A stretch of DNA of 47,315 nucleotides from Saccoglossus kowalevskii (GCF_000003605.2 NW_003126199.1:1-47315), one strand, 5' to 3'; counted from the first letter of the stretch, positions 13,191-27,620 are shown. Notes: generated by a model from the sequence alone, not told the origin. Program-made: numbers and translations.

Positions 13191-14820
13191 TAGTATAGGG
13201 ATGCACATTGGTATTAAACACCAGTGTGGGTATGTACCAGACTATTATATACTAGTATAGTGATGCACATTGGTATTCTACACCAGTGTGGGTATGTACC
13301 AGGCTATTATATACTAGTAGATGGATGCACATTGGTATTCAACACCAGTATGGGTATGTACCAGGCTATTATATACTAGTAGATGGATGCACATTGGTAT
13401 TCAACACCAGTATGGGTATGTACCAAGCTATTATATACTAGTAGAGGGTTGCACATTGGTATTCAACACCAGTATGGGAATGTACCAGTCTATTATATAC
13501 TAGTAGAGGGATGCACATTGGTATTCTACACCATTATTGGGAATGTACCAGGCTATTATATACTAGTAGAGGGATGCACATTGGTATTCTACACCAGTAT
13601 GGGTATGTACCAGGCTATTATATACTAGTAGAGGGATGCACATTGGTATTCTACACCAGTATGGGTATGTACCAGGCTATTATATACTAGTAGAGGGATG
13701 CACATTGGTATTCAACACCAGTATGGGAATGTACCAGGCTATTATATACTAGTATAGGGATGCACATTGGTATTCAACACCAGTGTGGGTATGTACCAAG
13801 CTATTATATACTAGTATAGGGATGCACATTGGTATTCTACACCAGTGTGGGTATGTACCAGGCTATTATATACTAGTAGATGGATGCACATTTGTATTCT
13901 TCACCAGTGTGGGGATGTACCAGGCTATTATATACTAGTAGAAGGATGCACATTGGTATTCTACACCAGTATGGGTATGTACCAGGCTATTATATACTAG
14001 TAGATGGATGCACATTGGTATTCTACACCAGTGTGGGGATGTACCAGGCTATTATATACTAGTAGATGGATGCACATTGGTATTCTACACCAGTATGGGT
14101 ATTACCAGGCTATTATATACTAGTAGATGGATGCACATTGGTATTCTACACCAGTGTGGGGATGTACCAGGCTATTATATACTAGTAGATGGATGCACAT
14201 TGGTATTCAACACCAGTGTGGGTATGTACCAGGATATTATATACTAGTAGATGGATGCACATTGGTATTCTACACCAGTATGGGTATGTTCCACGCTATT
14301 ATATACTAGTAGAGGGATGCACATTGGTATTCAACACCAGTGTCGGTATGTACCAGGCTATTATATACTAGTAGATGGATGCACATTGGTATTCTACACC
14401 AGTATGGGTATGTACCAGGCTATTATATACTAGTAGATGGATGCACATTGGTATTCTACACCAATATGGGTATGTACCAGGCTATTATATACTAATAGAT
14501 GGATGCACATTGGTATTCTACACCTGTGTGGGGATGTACCAGGCTATTATATACTAGTAGATGGATGCACATTGGTATTCTACACCAGTATGGGTATGTA
14601 CCAGGCTATTATATACTAGTAGATGGATGCACATTGGTATTCTTCACCAGTGTGGGGATGTACCAGGCTATTATATACTAGTAGAAGGATGCACATTGGT
14701 ATTCTACACCAGTATGGGTATGTAGCAGGCTATTATATACTAGTAGATGGATGCACATTGGTATTCTACACCAGTATGGGAATGTACCAGGCTATTATAT
14801 ACTAGTAGATGGATGCACAT
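13191..14820. repeat. Class C domain 3
   Basis: GTGTGGG and GTAGATGG monomers dominate, interrupted at about 13440-13740 by consensus-like monomers including one CATTATTGGG 63-mer. About 13880-14309 matches 10279-10708 (offset 3601) and 4263-4692. The CTTCACC / GTGTGGGGATG / TAGAAGG succession appears twice (about 13880 and 14623). The GGGTATTACC 60-mer has its variant at 14097. Confidence 0.78.
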
Positions 14821-17520
14821 TGGTATTCAACACCAGTATGGGAATGTACCAGGCTATTATATACTAGTGGAGGGATGCACATTGGTATTCTACATCAGTA
14901 TTGGGATGCACCAAGCTATTATATACTAGTATAGGGATGCACATTGGTATTCAACACCAGTATGGGAATGTACCAGGCTATTATATACTAGTATAGGGAT
15001 GCACATTGGTATTCAACACCAGTGTGGGTATGTACCAGGCTATTATATACTAGTGGAGGGATGCACATTGGTATTCAACACCAGTATGGGAATGTACCAG
15101 GCTATTATATACTAGTGGAGGGATGCACATTGGTATTCAACACCAGTATGGGTATGTACCAAGCTATTATATACTAGTATAGGGATGCACATTGGTATTC
15201 AACACCAGTATGGGAATGTACCAGGCTATTATATACTAGTGGAGGGATGCACATTGATATTCAACACCAGTATGGGAATGTACTAGGCTATTATATACTA
15301 GTAGAGGGATGCACATTGGTATTCAACACCAGTATGGGAATGTACCAGGCTATTATATACTAGTGGAGGGATGCACATTGGTATTCAACACCAGTATGGG
15401 TATGTACCAAGCTATTATATACTAGTATAGGGATGCACATTGGTATTCAACACCAGTATGGGAATGTACCAGGCTATTATATACTAGTAGATGGATGCAC
15501 ATTGGTATTCAACACCAGTATGGGTATGTACCAGGCTATTATATACTAGTAGATGGATGCACATTGGTATTAAACACCAGTATGGGAATGTACCAGGCTA
15601 TTATATACTAGTATAGGGATGCACATTGGTATTCAACACCAGTATGGGAATGTACCAGGCTATTATATACTAGCAGAAGGATGCACATTGGTATTCAACA
15701 CCAGTATGGGAATGTACCAGGCTATTATATACTAGTAGATGGATGCACATTGGTATTAAACACCAGTATGGGAATGTACCAGGCTATTATATACTAGTAG
15801 AGGGATGCACATTGGTATTGTTCACCAGTATGGGAATGTACCAGGCTATTATATACTAGTAGAGGGATGCACATTGGTATTCAACACCAGTGTGGGTATG
15901 TACCAGGCTATTATATACTAGTAGATGGATGCACATTGGTATTCAACACCAGTATGGGTATGTACCAAGCTATTATATACTAGTGGAGGGATGCACATTG
16001 GTATTAAACACCAGTACTGGGAATGTACCAGGCTATTATATACTAGTGGAGGAATGCACATTGGTATTCAACACCAGTATGGGAATGTACCAGGCTATTA
16101 TATACTAGTAGAGGGATGCACATTGGTATTTTACACCAGTATGGGAATGTACCAGACTATTATATACTAGTAGAGGGATGCACATTGGTATTCAACACCA
16201 GTATGGGAATGTACCAGGCTATTATATACTAGTAGAGGGATGCACATTGGTATTCAACACCAGTATGGGGATGTACCAGGTTATTATATACTAGTGGAGG
16301 GATGAACATTGGTATTGTTCACCAGTATTGGGATGCACCAAGCTATTATATACTAGTATAGGGATGCGCATTGGTATTCAACACCAGTATGGGAATGTAC
16401 CAGGCTGTTATATACTAGTGGAGGGATGAACATTGGTATTCAACACCAGTATGGGAATGTACCAGGCTATTATATACTAGTAGAGGGATGCACATTGGTA
16501 TTCAACACCAGTATGGGAATGTACCAGGCTATTATATACTAGTGGAGGGATGCACATTGGTATTCAACACCAGTATGGGTATGTACCAAGCTATTATATA
16601 CTAGTAGAGGGATGCACATTGGTATTCAACACCAGTATGGGAATGTACCAGGCTATTATATACTAGTGGAGGGATGCACATTGGTATTCAACACCAGTAT
16701 GGGTATGTACCAAGCTATTATATACTAGTATAGGGATGCACATTGGTATTCAACACCAGTATGGGAATGTACCAGGCTATTATATACTAGTAGATGGATG
16801 CACATTGGTATTGTTCACCAGTATTGGGATGCACCAAGCTATTATATACTAGTGGCGGGATGCACATTGGTATTCAACACCAGTATGGGAATGTACCAGG
16901 CTATTATATACTAGTGGAGGGATGCACATTGGTATTCTACATCAGTATTGGGATGCCACCAAGCTATTATATATTAGTATAGGGATGCACATTGGTATTC
17001 AACACCAGTATGGGAATGTACCAGGCTATTATATACTAGTAGATGGATGCACATTGGTATTCAACACCAGTGTGGGAATGTACCTGGCTATTATATACTA
17101 GTAGATGGATGCACATTGGTATTGTTCACCAGTATTGGGATGCACCAAGCTATTATATACTAGTGGCGGGATGCACATTGGTATTCAACACCAGTATGGG
17201 AATGTACCAGGCTATTATATACTAGTGGAGGGATGCACATTGGTATTCAACACCAGTATGGGAATGTACCAGGCTATTATATACTAGTGGAGGGATGCAC
17301 ATTGGTATTCAACACCAGTATGGGAATGTACCAAGCTATTATATACTAGTGGAGGGATGCACATTGGTATTCTACACCAGTATGGGAATGTACCAGGCTA
17401 TTATATACTAGTAGAGGGATGCACATTGGTATTCAACACCAGTATGGGAATGTACCAGGCTATTATATACTAGTAGATGGATGCACATTGGTATTGTCCA
17501 CCAGTATTGGGATGCACCAG
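14821..17520. repeat. Class A domain 4
   Basis: GTGGAGG, GTATAGG and GTGGCGG tails occur with CAACACC and GTTCACC cores. About 15480-16300 is collinear with 38120-38940 (offset 22643), including TAGCAGAAGG at 15673, GTTCACC at about 15820 and a 63-bp TACTGGG monomer near 16014. A stretch near 15040-15500 resembles 28250-28700. One monomer near 16950 has an extra C (GATGCCACC) and a TATTAGT tail. Confidence 0.8.
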
Positions 17521-18600
17521 GCTATTATATACTAGTAGAGGGATGCACATTGGTATTTTACACCAGTATGGGAATGTACCAGACTATTATATACTAGTAT
17601 AGGGATGCACATTGGTATTCAACACCAGTATTGGGATGTACCAGGCTATTATATACTAGTAGAGGGATGCACATTGGTATTCAACACCAGTATGGGAACG
17701 TACCAGGCTATTATATACCAGTAGAGTAATGCACATTGGTATTCAACACCAGTATGGGAATATACCAGGCTATCATATACTAGTATAGGGATGCACATTG
17801 GTATTCAACACCAGTGTGAGTATGTACCAGGCTATTATATACTAGTAGATGGATGCACATTGGTATTCTACACCAGTATGGGTATGTTCCAAGCTATTAT
17901 ATACTAGTAGAGGGATGCACATTGGTATTCAACACCAGTGTGGGTATGTACCAGGCTATTATATACTAGTAGAGGGATGCACATTGGTATTCTACACCAT
18001 TCTTGGGATTGTACCAGGCTATTATATACTAGAAGAGTAATGTACATTGGTATTCTGCACCAGTATTGGGATATACCAGGCTATTATATACTAGTAGAGA
18101 GATGCACATTGGTATTCTACACCATTATTGGGAATGTACCAGGCTATTATATACTAGTAGAGGGATGCACATTGGTATTCTACACCAGTATGGGTATGTA
18201 CCAGGCTATTATATACTAGTAGATGGATGTACATTGGTATTCCACACCAGTATAGGAATGTACCGTGCTATTATATTCTAGTAGAGGGTGCACATTGGTA
18301 TTCAACACCAGTATGGGAAAGTACCAGGCTATTATATACTAGTAGAGAGATGCACATTGGTATTCTACATCAGTATTGGGATGCACCAAGCTATTATATA
18401 CTAGTAGAGGGATGTAAATTGATATTCACCACCAGTATGGGAACGTACCAGGCTATTATATACTAGTAGAGGGATGTAAATTGATATTCAACACCAGTAT
18501 GGGAACGTACCAGGCTATTATATACCAGTAGAGGGATGCACATTGCTATTCAACACCAGTATGGGAATGTACCAGGCTATTATATACTAGTATAGGGATG
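17521..18600. repeat. Triplicated block, copy 2
   Basis: This is the second copy of the block at 968-2170 and 24421-25600. Positions 17849-18466 differ from 24860-25477 by almost nothing I can see; one change is ATTCACCACC in place of ATTCAACACC near 18425. Private variants include GTAGAGTAATGCAC near 17724 and GTGTGAGTATG near 17814. It is joined upstream to a class A domain and downstream to a class B succession, unlike the other copies. Confidence 0.85.
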
Positions 18601-20639
18601 CACATTGGTATTCTACACCATTATTGGGAATGTACCAGGCTATTATATACTAGTAGAGTAATGTACATTGGTATTCTGCACCAGTATTGGGATATACCAG
18701 GCTATCATATACTAGTAGAGGGATGCACATTGGTGTTTTACACCAGTATGGGAATGCACCAGGCTATTATATACTAGTATATGGATACACATTGGTATTC
18801 TACACCAGTATGGGTATGTACCAGGCTATTATATACTAGTATAGTGATGCACATTGGTATTCTACACCAGTGTGGGTATGTACCAGGCTATTATATACTA
18901 GTAGATGGATGCACATTGGTATTCAACACCAGTGTGGGTATGTACCAGGCTATTATATACTAGTAGATGGATGCACATTGGTATTCAACACCAGTGTGGG
19001 TATGTACCAGGCTATTATATACTAGTATAGGGATGCACATTGGTATTCAACACCAGTGTGGGTATGTACCAGGCTATTATATACTAGTATAGGGATGCAC
19101 ATTGGTATTCTACACCAGTGTGGGTATGTACCAGGCTATTATATACTAGTAGATGGATACACATTGGTATTCTACACCAGTATGGGTATGTACCAGGCTA
19201 TTATATACTAGTAGATGGATGCACATTGGTATTCTACACCAGTGTGGTGATGTACCAGGCTATTATATACTAGTAGATGGATGCACATTGGTATTCTACA
19301 CCAGTATGGGTATGTACCAGGCTATTATATACTAGTAGATGGATGCACATTTGTATTCTTCACCAGTGTGGGGATGTACCAGGCTATTATATACTAGTAG
19401 AAGGATGCACATTGGTATTCTACACCAGTATGGGTATGTACCAGGCTATTATATACTAGTAGAGGGATGCACATTGGTATTCTACACCAGTATGGGTATG
19501 TACCAGGCTATTATATACTAGTAGAGGGATGCACATTGGTATTCTACACCAGTATTGGGATATACCAGGCTATCATATACTAGTAGAGGGATGCACATTG
19601 GTATTTTACACCAGTATGGGAATGTACCAGGCTATTATATACTAGTATAGGGATGCACATTGGTATTCAACACCAGTATTGGGATGTACCAGGCTATTAT
19701 ATACTAGTAGAGGGATGCACATTGGTATTCAACACCAGTATGGGAACGTACCAGGCGATTATATACCAGTAGAGGGATGCACATTGGTATTCAACACCAG
19801 TATGCAATGTACCAGGCTATTATATACTAGTATAGGGATGCACATTGGTATTCAACACCAGTGTGGGTATGTACCAGGCTATTATATACTAGTATAGGGA
19901 TGCACATTGGTATTCTACACCAGTGTGGGTATGTACCAGGCTATTATATACTAGTAGATGGATGCACATTGGTATTCAACACCAGTGTGGGTATGTACCA
20001 GGCTATTATATACTAGTAGATGGATGCACATTGGTATTCTACAGCAGTATGGGTATGTACCAAGCTATTATATACTAGTAGAGTGATGCACATTGGTATT
20101 CAACACCAGTGTGGGTATGTACCAGGCTATTATATACTAGTAGATGGATGCACATTGGTATTCTACACCAGTATGGGTATGTACCAGGCTATTATATACT
20201 AGTATATGGATACACATTGGTATTCTACACCAGTATTGGGATATACCAGGCTATCATATACTAGTAGAGGGATGCACATTGGTATTTTACACCAGTATGG
20301 GAATGTACCAGGCTATTATATACTAGTATAGGGATGCACATTGGTATTCAACACCAGTATTGGGATGTACCAGGCTATTATATACTAGTAGAGGGATGCA
20401 CATTGGTATTCAACACCAGTATGGGAACGTACCAGGCGATTATATACCAGTAGAGGGATGCACATTGGTATTCAACACCAGTATGGCAATGTACCAGGCT
20501 ATTATATACTAGTATAGGGATGCACATTGGTATTCAACACCAGTGTGGGTATGTACCAGGCTATTATATACTAGTATAGGGATGCACATTGGTATTCTAC
20601 ACCAGTGTGGGTATGTACCAGGCTATTATATACTAGTAG

Positions 20640-21385
20640 ATGGATGCACATTGGTATTCTACACCAGTATGGGTATGTACCAAGCTATTATATACTAGTA
20701 GAGTGATGCACATTGGTATTCAACACCAGTGTGGGTATGTACCAGGCTATTATATACTAGTAGATGGATGCACATTGGTATTCTACACCAGTATGGGTAT
20801 GTACCAGGCTATTATATACTAGTATATGGATACACATTGGTATTCTACACCAGTATGGGTATGTACCAGGCTATTATATACTAGTAGATGGATGCACATT
20901 GGTATTCTACACCAGTGTGGTGATGTACCAGGCTATTATATACTAGTAGATGGATGCACATTGGTATTCTACACCAGTATGGGTATGTACCAGGCTATTA
21001 TATACTAGTAGATGGATGCACATTGGTATTCTTCACCAGTGTGGGGATGTACCAGGCTATTATATAATAGTAGAAGGATGCACATTGGTATTCTACACCA
21101 GTATGGGTATGTACCAGGCAATTATATACTAGTAGATGGATGCACATTGGTATTTTACACCAGTGAGGGGATGTAGCAGGCTATTATATACTAGTAGATG
21201 GATGCACATTGGTATTCTACACCAGTATGGGTATTACCAGGCTATTATATACTAGTAGATGGATGCACATTGGTATTCTACACCAGTGTGGGTATGTACC
21301 AGGCTATTATATACTAGTAGATGGATGCACATTGGTATTCAACACCAGTGTGGGTATGTACCGGGCTATTATATACTAGTAGATG
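20640..21385. repeat. Local duplication (offset 1301), upstream copy
   Basis: This copy matches 21941-22686. Shared variants are GAGTGATGCAC, GTATATGGATACAC, a GTG-T-GATG monomer (GTGTGGTGATG here, GTGTGCTGATG in the partner), CTTCACC and GATGTAGC near 21170 and 22470. The offset is 21 monomers minus the two bases lost in the GGGTATTACC 60-mer and plus small insertions. It ends near 21385, where this copy switches to a CTGCACC monomer. Confidence 0.8.
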
Positions 21386-21940
21386 GATGCACATTGGTAT
21401 TCTGCACCAGTATTGGGATATACCAGGCTATCATATACTAGTAGAGGGATGCACATTGGTGTTTTACACCAGTATGGGAATGCACCAGGCTATTATATAC
21501 TAGTATATGGATACACATTGGTATTCTACACCAGTATGGGTATGTACCAGGCTATTATATACTAGTATAGTGATGCACATTGGTATTCTACACCAGTGTG
21601 GGTATGTACCAGGCTATTATATACTAGTAGATGGATGCACATTGGTATTCAACACCAGTGTGGGTATGTACCAGGCTATTATATACTAGTAGATGGATGC
21701 ACATTGGTATTCAACACCAGTGTGGGTATGTACCAGGCTATTATATACTAGTATAGGGATGCACATTGGTATTCAACACCAGTGTGGGTATGTACCAGGC
21801 TATTATATACTAGTATAGGGATGCACATTGGTATTCTACACCAGTGTGGGTATGTACCAGGCTATTATATACTAGTAGATGGATGCACATTGGTATTCAA
21901 CACCAGTGTGGGTATGTACCAGGCTATTATATACTAGTAG

Positions 21941-22686
21941 ATGGATGCACATTGGTATTCTACACCAGTATGGGTATGTACCAAGCTATTATATACTAGT
22001 AGAGTGATGCACATTGGTATTCAACACCAGTGTGGGTATGTACCAGGCTATTATATACTAGTAGATGGATGCACATTGGTATTCTACACCAGTATGGGTA
22101 TGTACCAGGCTATTATATACTAGTATATGGATACACATTGGTATTCTACACCAGTATGGGTATGTACCAGGCTATTATATACTAGTAGATGGATGCACAT
22201 TGGTATTCTACACCAGTGTGCTGATGTACCAGGCTATTATATACTAGTAGATGGATGCACATTGGTATTCTACACCAGTATGGGTATGTACCAGGCTATT
22301 ATATACTAGTAGATGGATGCACATTTGTATTCTTCACCAGTGTGGGGATGTACCAGGCTATTATATACTAGTAGAAGGATGCACATTGGTATTCTACACC
22401 AGTATGGGTATGTACCAGGCTATTATATACTAGTAGATGGATGCACATTGGTATTCTACACCAGTGTGGGGATGTAGCTGGCTATTATATACTAGTAGAT
22501 GGATGCACATTGGTATTCTACACCAGTATGGGTATTACCAGGCTATTATATACTAGTAGATGGATGCACATTGGTATTTCTACACCAGTGTGGGGATGTA
22601 CCAGGCTATTATATACTAGTAGATGGATGCACATTGGTATTCAACACCAGTGTGGGTATGTACCGGGCTATTATATACTAGTAGAT
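21941..22686. repeat. Local duplication (offset 1301), downstream copy
   Basis: This is the partner of 20640-21385. It carries an extra T near 22577 (ATTTCTACACC) and ACATTTGTATTC near 22320, the latter also found at 19346. Its upstream neighbour (21396-21876) is instead a copy of 18670-19150. The region is therefore a mosaic of at least two duplication events. Confidence 0.8.
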
Positions 22687-22860
22687 GGATGCACATTGGT
22701 ATTTCTACACCAGTGTGGGTATGTACCAGGCTATTATATACTAGTAGATGGATGCACATTGGTATTCTACACCAGTGTGGGGATGTACCAGGCTATTATA
22801 TACTAGTAGAGAGATGCACATTGGTATTCTACACCAGTATGGGTATGTACCCAGGCTATT

Positions 22861-24420
22861 ATATACTAGTAGAGGGATGCACATTGGTATTCTACACCAG
22901 TATTGGGATATACCAGGCTATCATATACTAGTAGAGGGATGCACATTGGTATTCAACACCAGTATGGGAATGTACCAGGCTATTATATACTAGTAGAGGG
23001 ATGCACATTGGTATTCTACACCAGTATGGGTATGTACCAGGCTACTATATACTAGTAGAGGGATGCACATTGGTATTCTACACCATTCTTGGGAATGTAC
23101 CAGGCTATTATATACTAGTAGAGTAATGTACATTGGTATTCTGCACCAGTATTGGGATATACCAGGCTATTATATACTAGTAGAGGGATGCACATTGGTA
23201 TTCTACACCATTATTGGGAATGTACCAGGCTATTATATACTAGTAGAGGGATGCACATTGGTATTCTACACCAGTATGGGTATATACCAGGCTATTATAT
23301 ACTAGTAGAGGATGCACATTGGTATTCTACACCAGTATGGGTATATACCAGGCTATTATATACTAGTAGAGGATGCACATTGGTATTCTACACCAGTATG
23401 GGTATGTACCAGGCTATTATATACTAGTAGAGGGATGCACATTGGTATTCTACAACAATATTGGGATATACCAGGCTATCATATACTAGTAGAGGGATGC
23501 ACATTGGTATTCAACACCAGTATGGGAATGTACCAGGCTATTATATACTAGTAGAGGGATGCACATTGGTATTCTACACCAGTATGGGTATGTACCAGGC
23601 TATTATATACTAGTAGAGGGATGCACATTGGTATTCTGCACCAGTATTGGGATATACCAGGCTATCATATACTAGTAGAGGGATGCACATTGATATTCTA
23701 CACCATTATTGGGAATGTACCAGGCTATTATATACTAGTAGAGTAATGTACATTGGTATTCTGCACCAGTATTGGGATATACCAGGCTATTATATACTAG
23801 TAGAGGGATGCACATTGGTATTCTACACCATTATTGGGAATGTACCAGGCTATTATATACTAGTAGAGGGATGCACATTGGTATTCTACACCAGTATGGG
23901 TATGCACCAGGCTATTATATACTAGTAGAGGGATGCACATTGGTATTCTGCACCAGTATTGGGATATACCAGGCTATCATATACTAGTAGAGGGATGCAC
24001 ATTGGTATTTTACACCAGTATGGGATTGTACCAGGCTATTATATACTAGTATAGGGATGCACATTGGTATTCAACACCAGTATTGGGATGCACCAGGCTA
24101 TTATATACTAGTAGAGGGATGCACATTAGTATTCAACACCAGTATGGGAATGTACCAGGCTATTATATACTAGTGGAGGGATGCACATTGGTATTCAACA
24201 CCAGTATGGGAATGTACCAGGCTATTATATACTAGTAGAGGGGTGCACATTGGTATTGTTCACCAGTATTGGGATGCACCAAGCTATTATATACTAGTAG
24301 AGGGATGCACATTGGTATTCAACACAAGTATGGGAATTTACCAGGCTATTATATACTAGTAGGAGGATGCACATTGGTATTCTACATCAGTATGGGAATG
24401 TACCAGGCTATTATATACTA
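22861..24420. repeat. Class B domain 5
   Basis: GAGTAATGTAC occurs at about 23121 and 23741. Three CTGCACC / GGGATATACC monomers are each followed by consensus-like or TTTACACC monomers. Two 61-bp GAGGATGCAC monomers near 23310 and 23371 and the rare CAACAATATTGGG at 23453 recur near 26227 and 26309 (offset 2856). GGGATTGTACC at 24022 is shared with 40398 and 45052. Confidence 0.78.
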
Positions 24421-25600
24421 GTATAGGGATGCACATTGGTATTCTACACCATTATTGGGAATGTACCAGGCTATTATATACTAGTAGAGTAATGTACATT
24501 GGTATTCTGCACCAGTATTGGGATATACCAGGCTATCATATACTAGTAGAGGGATGCACATTGGTATTTTACACCAGTATGGGAATGTACCAGACTATTA
24601 TATACTAGTATAGGGATGCACATTGGTATTCAACACCAGTATTGGGATGTACCAGGCTATTATATACTAGTAGAGGGATGCACATTGGTATTCAACACCA
24701 GTATGGGAACGTACCAGGCTATTATATACCAGTAGAGGGATGCACATTGGTATTCAACACCAGTATGGGAATATACCAGGCTATCATATACTAGTATAGG
24801 GATGCACATTGGTATTCAACACCAGTGTGGGTATGTACCAGGCTATTATATACTAGTAGATGGATGCACATTGGTATTCTACACCAGTATGGGTATGTTC
24901 CAAGCTATTATATACTAGTAGAGGGATGCACATTGGTATTCAACACCAGTGTGGGTATGTACCAGGCTATTATATACTAGTAGAGGGATGCACATTGGTA
25001 TTCTACACCATTCTTGGGATTGTACCAGGCTATTATATACTAGAAGAGTAATGTACATTGGTATTCTGCACCAGTATTGGGATATACCAGGCTATTATAT
25101 ACTAGTAGAGAGATGCACATTGGTATTCTACACCATTATTGGGAATGTACCAGGCTATTATATACTAGTAGAGGGATGCACATTGGTATTCTACACCAGT
25201 ATGGGTATGTACCAGGCTATTATATACTAGTAGATGGATGTACATTGGTATTCCACACCAGTATAGGAATGTACCGTGCTATTATATTCTAGTAGAGGGT
25301 GCACATTGGTATTCAACACCAGTATGGGAAAGTACCAGGCTATTATATACTAGTAGAGAGATGCACATTGGTATTCTACATCAGTATTGGGATGCACCAA
25401 GCTATTATATACTAGTAGAGGGATGTAAATTGATATTCAACACCAGTATGGGAACGTACCAGGCTATTATATACTAGTAGAGGGATGTAAATTGATATTC
25501 AACACCAGTAAGGGAACGTACCAGGCTATTATATACCAGTAGAGGGATGCACATTGCTATTCAACACCAGTATGGGAATGTACCAGGCTATTATATACTA
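24421..25600. repeat. Triplicated block, copy 3
   Basis: This is the third copy of the block seen at 968-2170 and 17521-18600. Positions 24860-25477 pair with 17849-18466 (offset 7011). Upstream it retains the full class B succession (GAGTAATGTAC at about 24487) that copy 1 has only in eroded form and copy 2 lacks. The downstream GATGTAAATTG monomer with GTAAGGGAACG at about 25510 matches copy 1 rather than copy 2. Confidence 0.85.
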
Positions 25601-26040
25601 GTATAGGGATGCACATTGGTATTCAACACCAGTGTGGGTATGTACCAGGCTATTATATACTAGTATAGGGATGCACATTGGTATTCTACACCAGTGTGGG
25701 TATGTACCAGGCTAGTATATACTAGTAGATGGATGCACATTGGTATTCAACACCAGTGTGGGTTTGTACCAGGCTAATATATACTAGTAGAGGGATGCAC
25801 ATTGGTATTCAACACAAGTGTGGGTATGTACCGGGCTATTATATACTAGTAGATGGATGCACATTGGTAATCTACACCAGTGTGGGTATGTACCAGGCTA
25901 TTATATACTAGTAGATGGATGCACATTGGTATTCTACACCAGTGTGGGGATGTACCAGGCTATTATATACTAGTAGAGAGATGCACATTGGTATTCTACA
26001 CCAGTATGGGTATGTACCAGGCTATTATATACTAGTAGAG
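25601..26040. repeat. Class C domain 5
   Basis: This is a short run of GTATAGG and GTAGATGG monomers with GTGTGGGTATG and GTGTGGGGATG. Private variants are GCTAGTATATAC near 25713 and GCTAATATATAC near 25774. The end, with a TAGAGAG tail, parallels 22748-22830 (offset 3167). Confidence 0.72.
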
Positions 26041-27620
26041 GGATGCACATTGGTATTCTACACCAGTATTGGGATATACCAGGCTATCATATACTAGTAG
26101 AGGGATGCACATTGGTATTCAACACCAGTATTGGGAATGTACCAGGCTATTATATACTAGTAGAGGGATGCACATTGGTATTCTACACCAGTATGGGTAT
26201 ATACCAGGCTATTACATACTAGTAGAGGATGCACATTGGTATTCTACACCAGTATGGGTATGTACCAGGCTATTATATACTAGTAGAGGGATGCACATTG
26301 GTATTCTACAACAATATTGGGATATACCAGGCTATCATATACTAGTAGAGGGATGCACATTGGTATTCAACACCAGTATGGGAATGTACCAGGCTATTAT
26401 ATACTAGTAGAGGGATGCACATTGGTATTCTACACCAGTATGGGTATGTACCAGGCTATTACATACTAGTAGAGGGATGCACATTGGTATTCTACACCAT
26501 TATTGGGAATGTACCAGGCTATTATATACTAGTAGAGTAATGTACATTGGTATTCTGCACCAGTATTGGGATATACCAGGCTATTATATACTAGTAGAGG
26601 GATGCACATTGGTATTCTACACCATTATTGGGAATGTACCAGGCTATTATATACTAGTAGAGTAATGTACATTGGTATTCTGCACCAGTATTGGGATATA
26701 CCAGGTTATCATATACTTGTAGAGGGATGCACATTGGTATTTTACACCAGTATGGGAATGTACCAGGCTATTATATACTAGTATAGGGATGCACATTGGT
26801 ATTCAACACCAGTATGGGAATGTACCAGGCTATTATATACTAGTAGAGGGATGCACATTGGTATTCAACACCAGTATGGGAATGTACCAGGCTATTATAT
26901 ACTAGTAGAGGGATGCACATTGGTATTCTACACCATTATTGGGAATGTACCAGGCTATTATATACTAGTAGAGGGATGCACATTGGTATTCTACACCAGT
27001 ATGGGTATGTACCAGGCTATTATATACTAGTAGAGGGATGCACATTGGTATTCTACACCAGTATGGGTATGTACCAGGCTATTATATACTAGTAGAGGGA
27101 TGCACATTGGTATTCTACACCAGTATTGGGATATACCAGGCTATCATATACTAGTAGAGGGATGCACATTGGTATTTTACACCAGTATGGGAATGTACCA
27201 GGCTATTATATACTAGTATATGGATGCACATTGGTATTCAACACCAGTATGGGTATGTACCAGGCTATTATATACTAGTAGAGGGATGCACATTAGTATT
27301 CAACACCAGTATGGGAATGTACCAGGCTATTATATACTAGTGAAGGGATGCACATTGGTATTCAACACCAGTATGGGAATGTACCAGGCTATTATATACT
27401 AGTAGAAGGATGCACATTGGTATTCTACACCAGTATGGGAATGTACCAGGCTATTATATACTAGTATAGGGATGCACATTGGTATTCTACACCATTATTG
27501 GGAATGTACCAGGCTATTATATACTAGTAGAGTAATGTACATTGGTATTCTGCACCAGTATTGGGATATACCAGGCTATCATATACTAGTAGAGGGATGC
27601 ACATTGGTATTTTACACCAT
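26041..27620. repeat. Class B domain 6
   Basis: GAGTAATGTAC occurs at about 26533, 26661 and 27531. The first two are only two monomers apart, a local duplication of the 63-mer/CTGCACC pair. CAACAATATTGGG at 26309 matches 23453. GTGAAGG at 27340 matches 3762 and 11205. The last monomer loses a G in GGG (CATTATTGGAATG near 27619) at the junction with the long class A domain. Confidence 0.78.

Larger units (their letters stand above)
18601..22860. repeat. Class C domain 4 with short class B inserts
   Basis: A class B succession (GAGTAATGTAC at about 18655) leads into a long run of GTAGATGG / GTGTGGG monomers. Short class B-derived inserts lie at about 19540-19800, 20230-20500 and 21385-21500. 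Local duplications overlap here. About 18670-19150 matches 21396-21876 (offset 2726), 19550-20200 matches 20231-20820 (offset 681-682, then 620), and 20640-21385 matches 21941-22686 (offset 1301). Two monomers with an extra T (ATTTCTACACC near 22577 and 22701) and one with an extra C (GTACCCAGG near 22848) occur at the end. Confidence 0.8.

Noticed and set aside
17724-17740. GTAGAGTAATGCAC near 17724 as another copy of the class B GAGTAATGTAC monomer
   Set aside because: It keeps GCAC rather than GTAC and has a CAACACC core instead of CTGCACC, so it looks like an independent change in the triplicated block.
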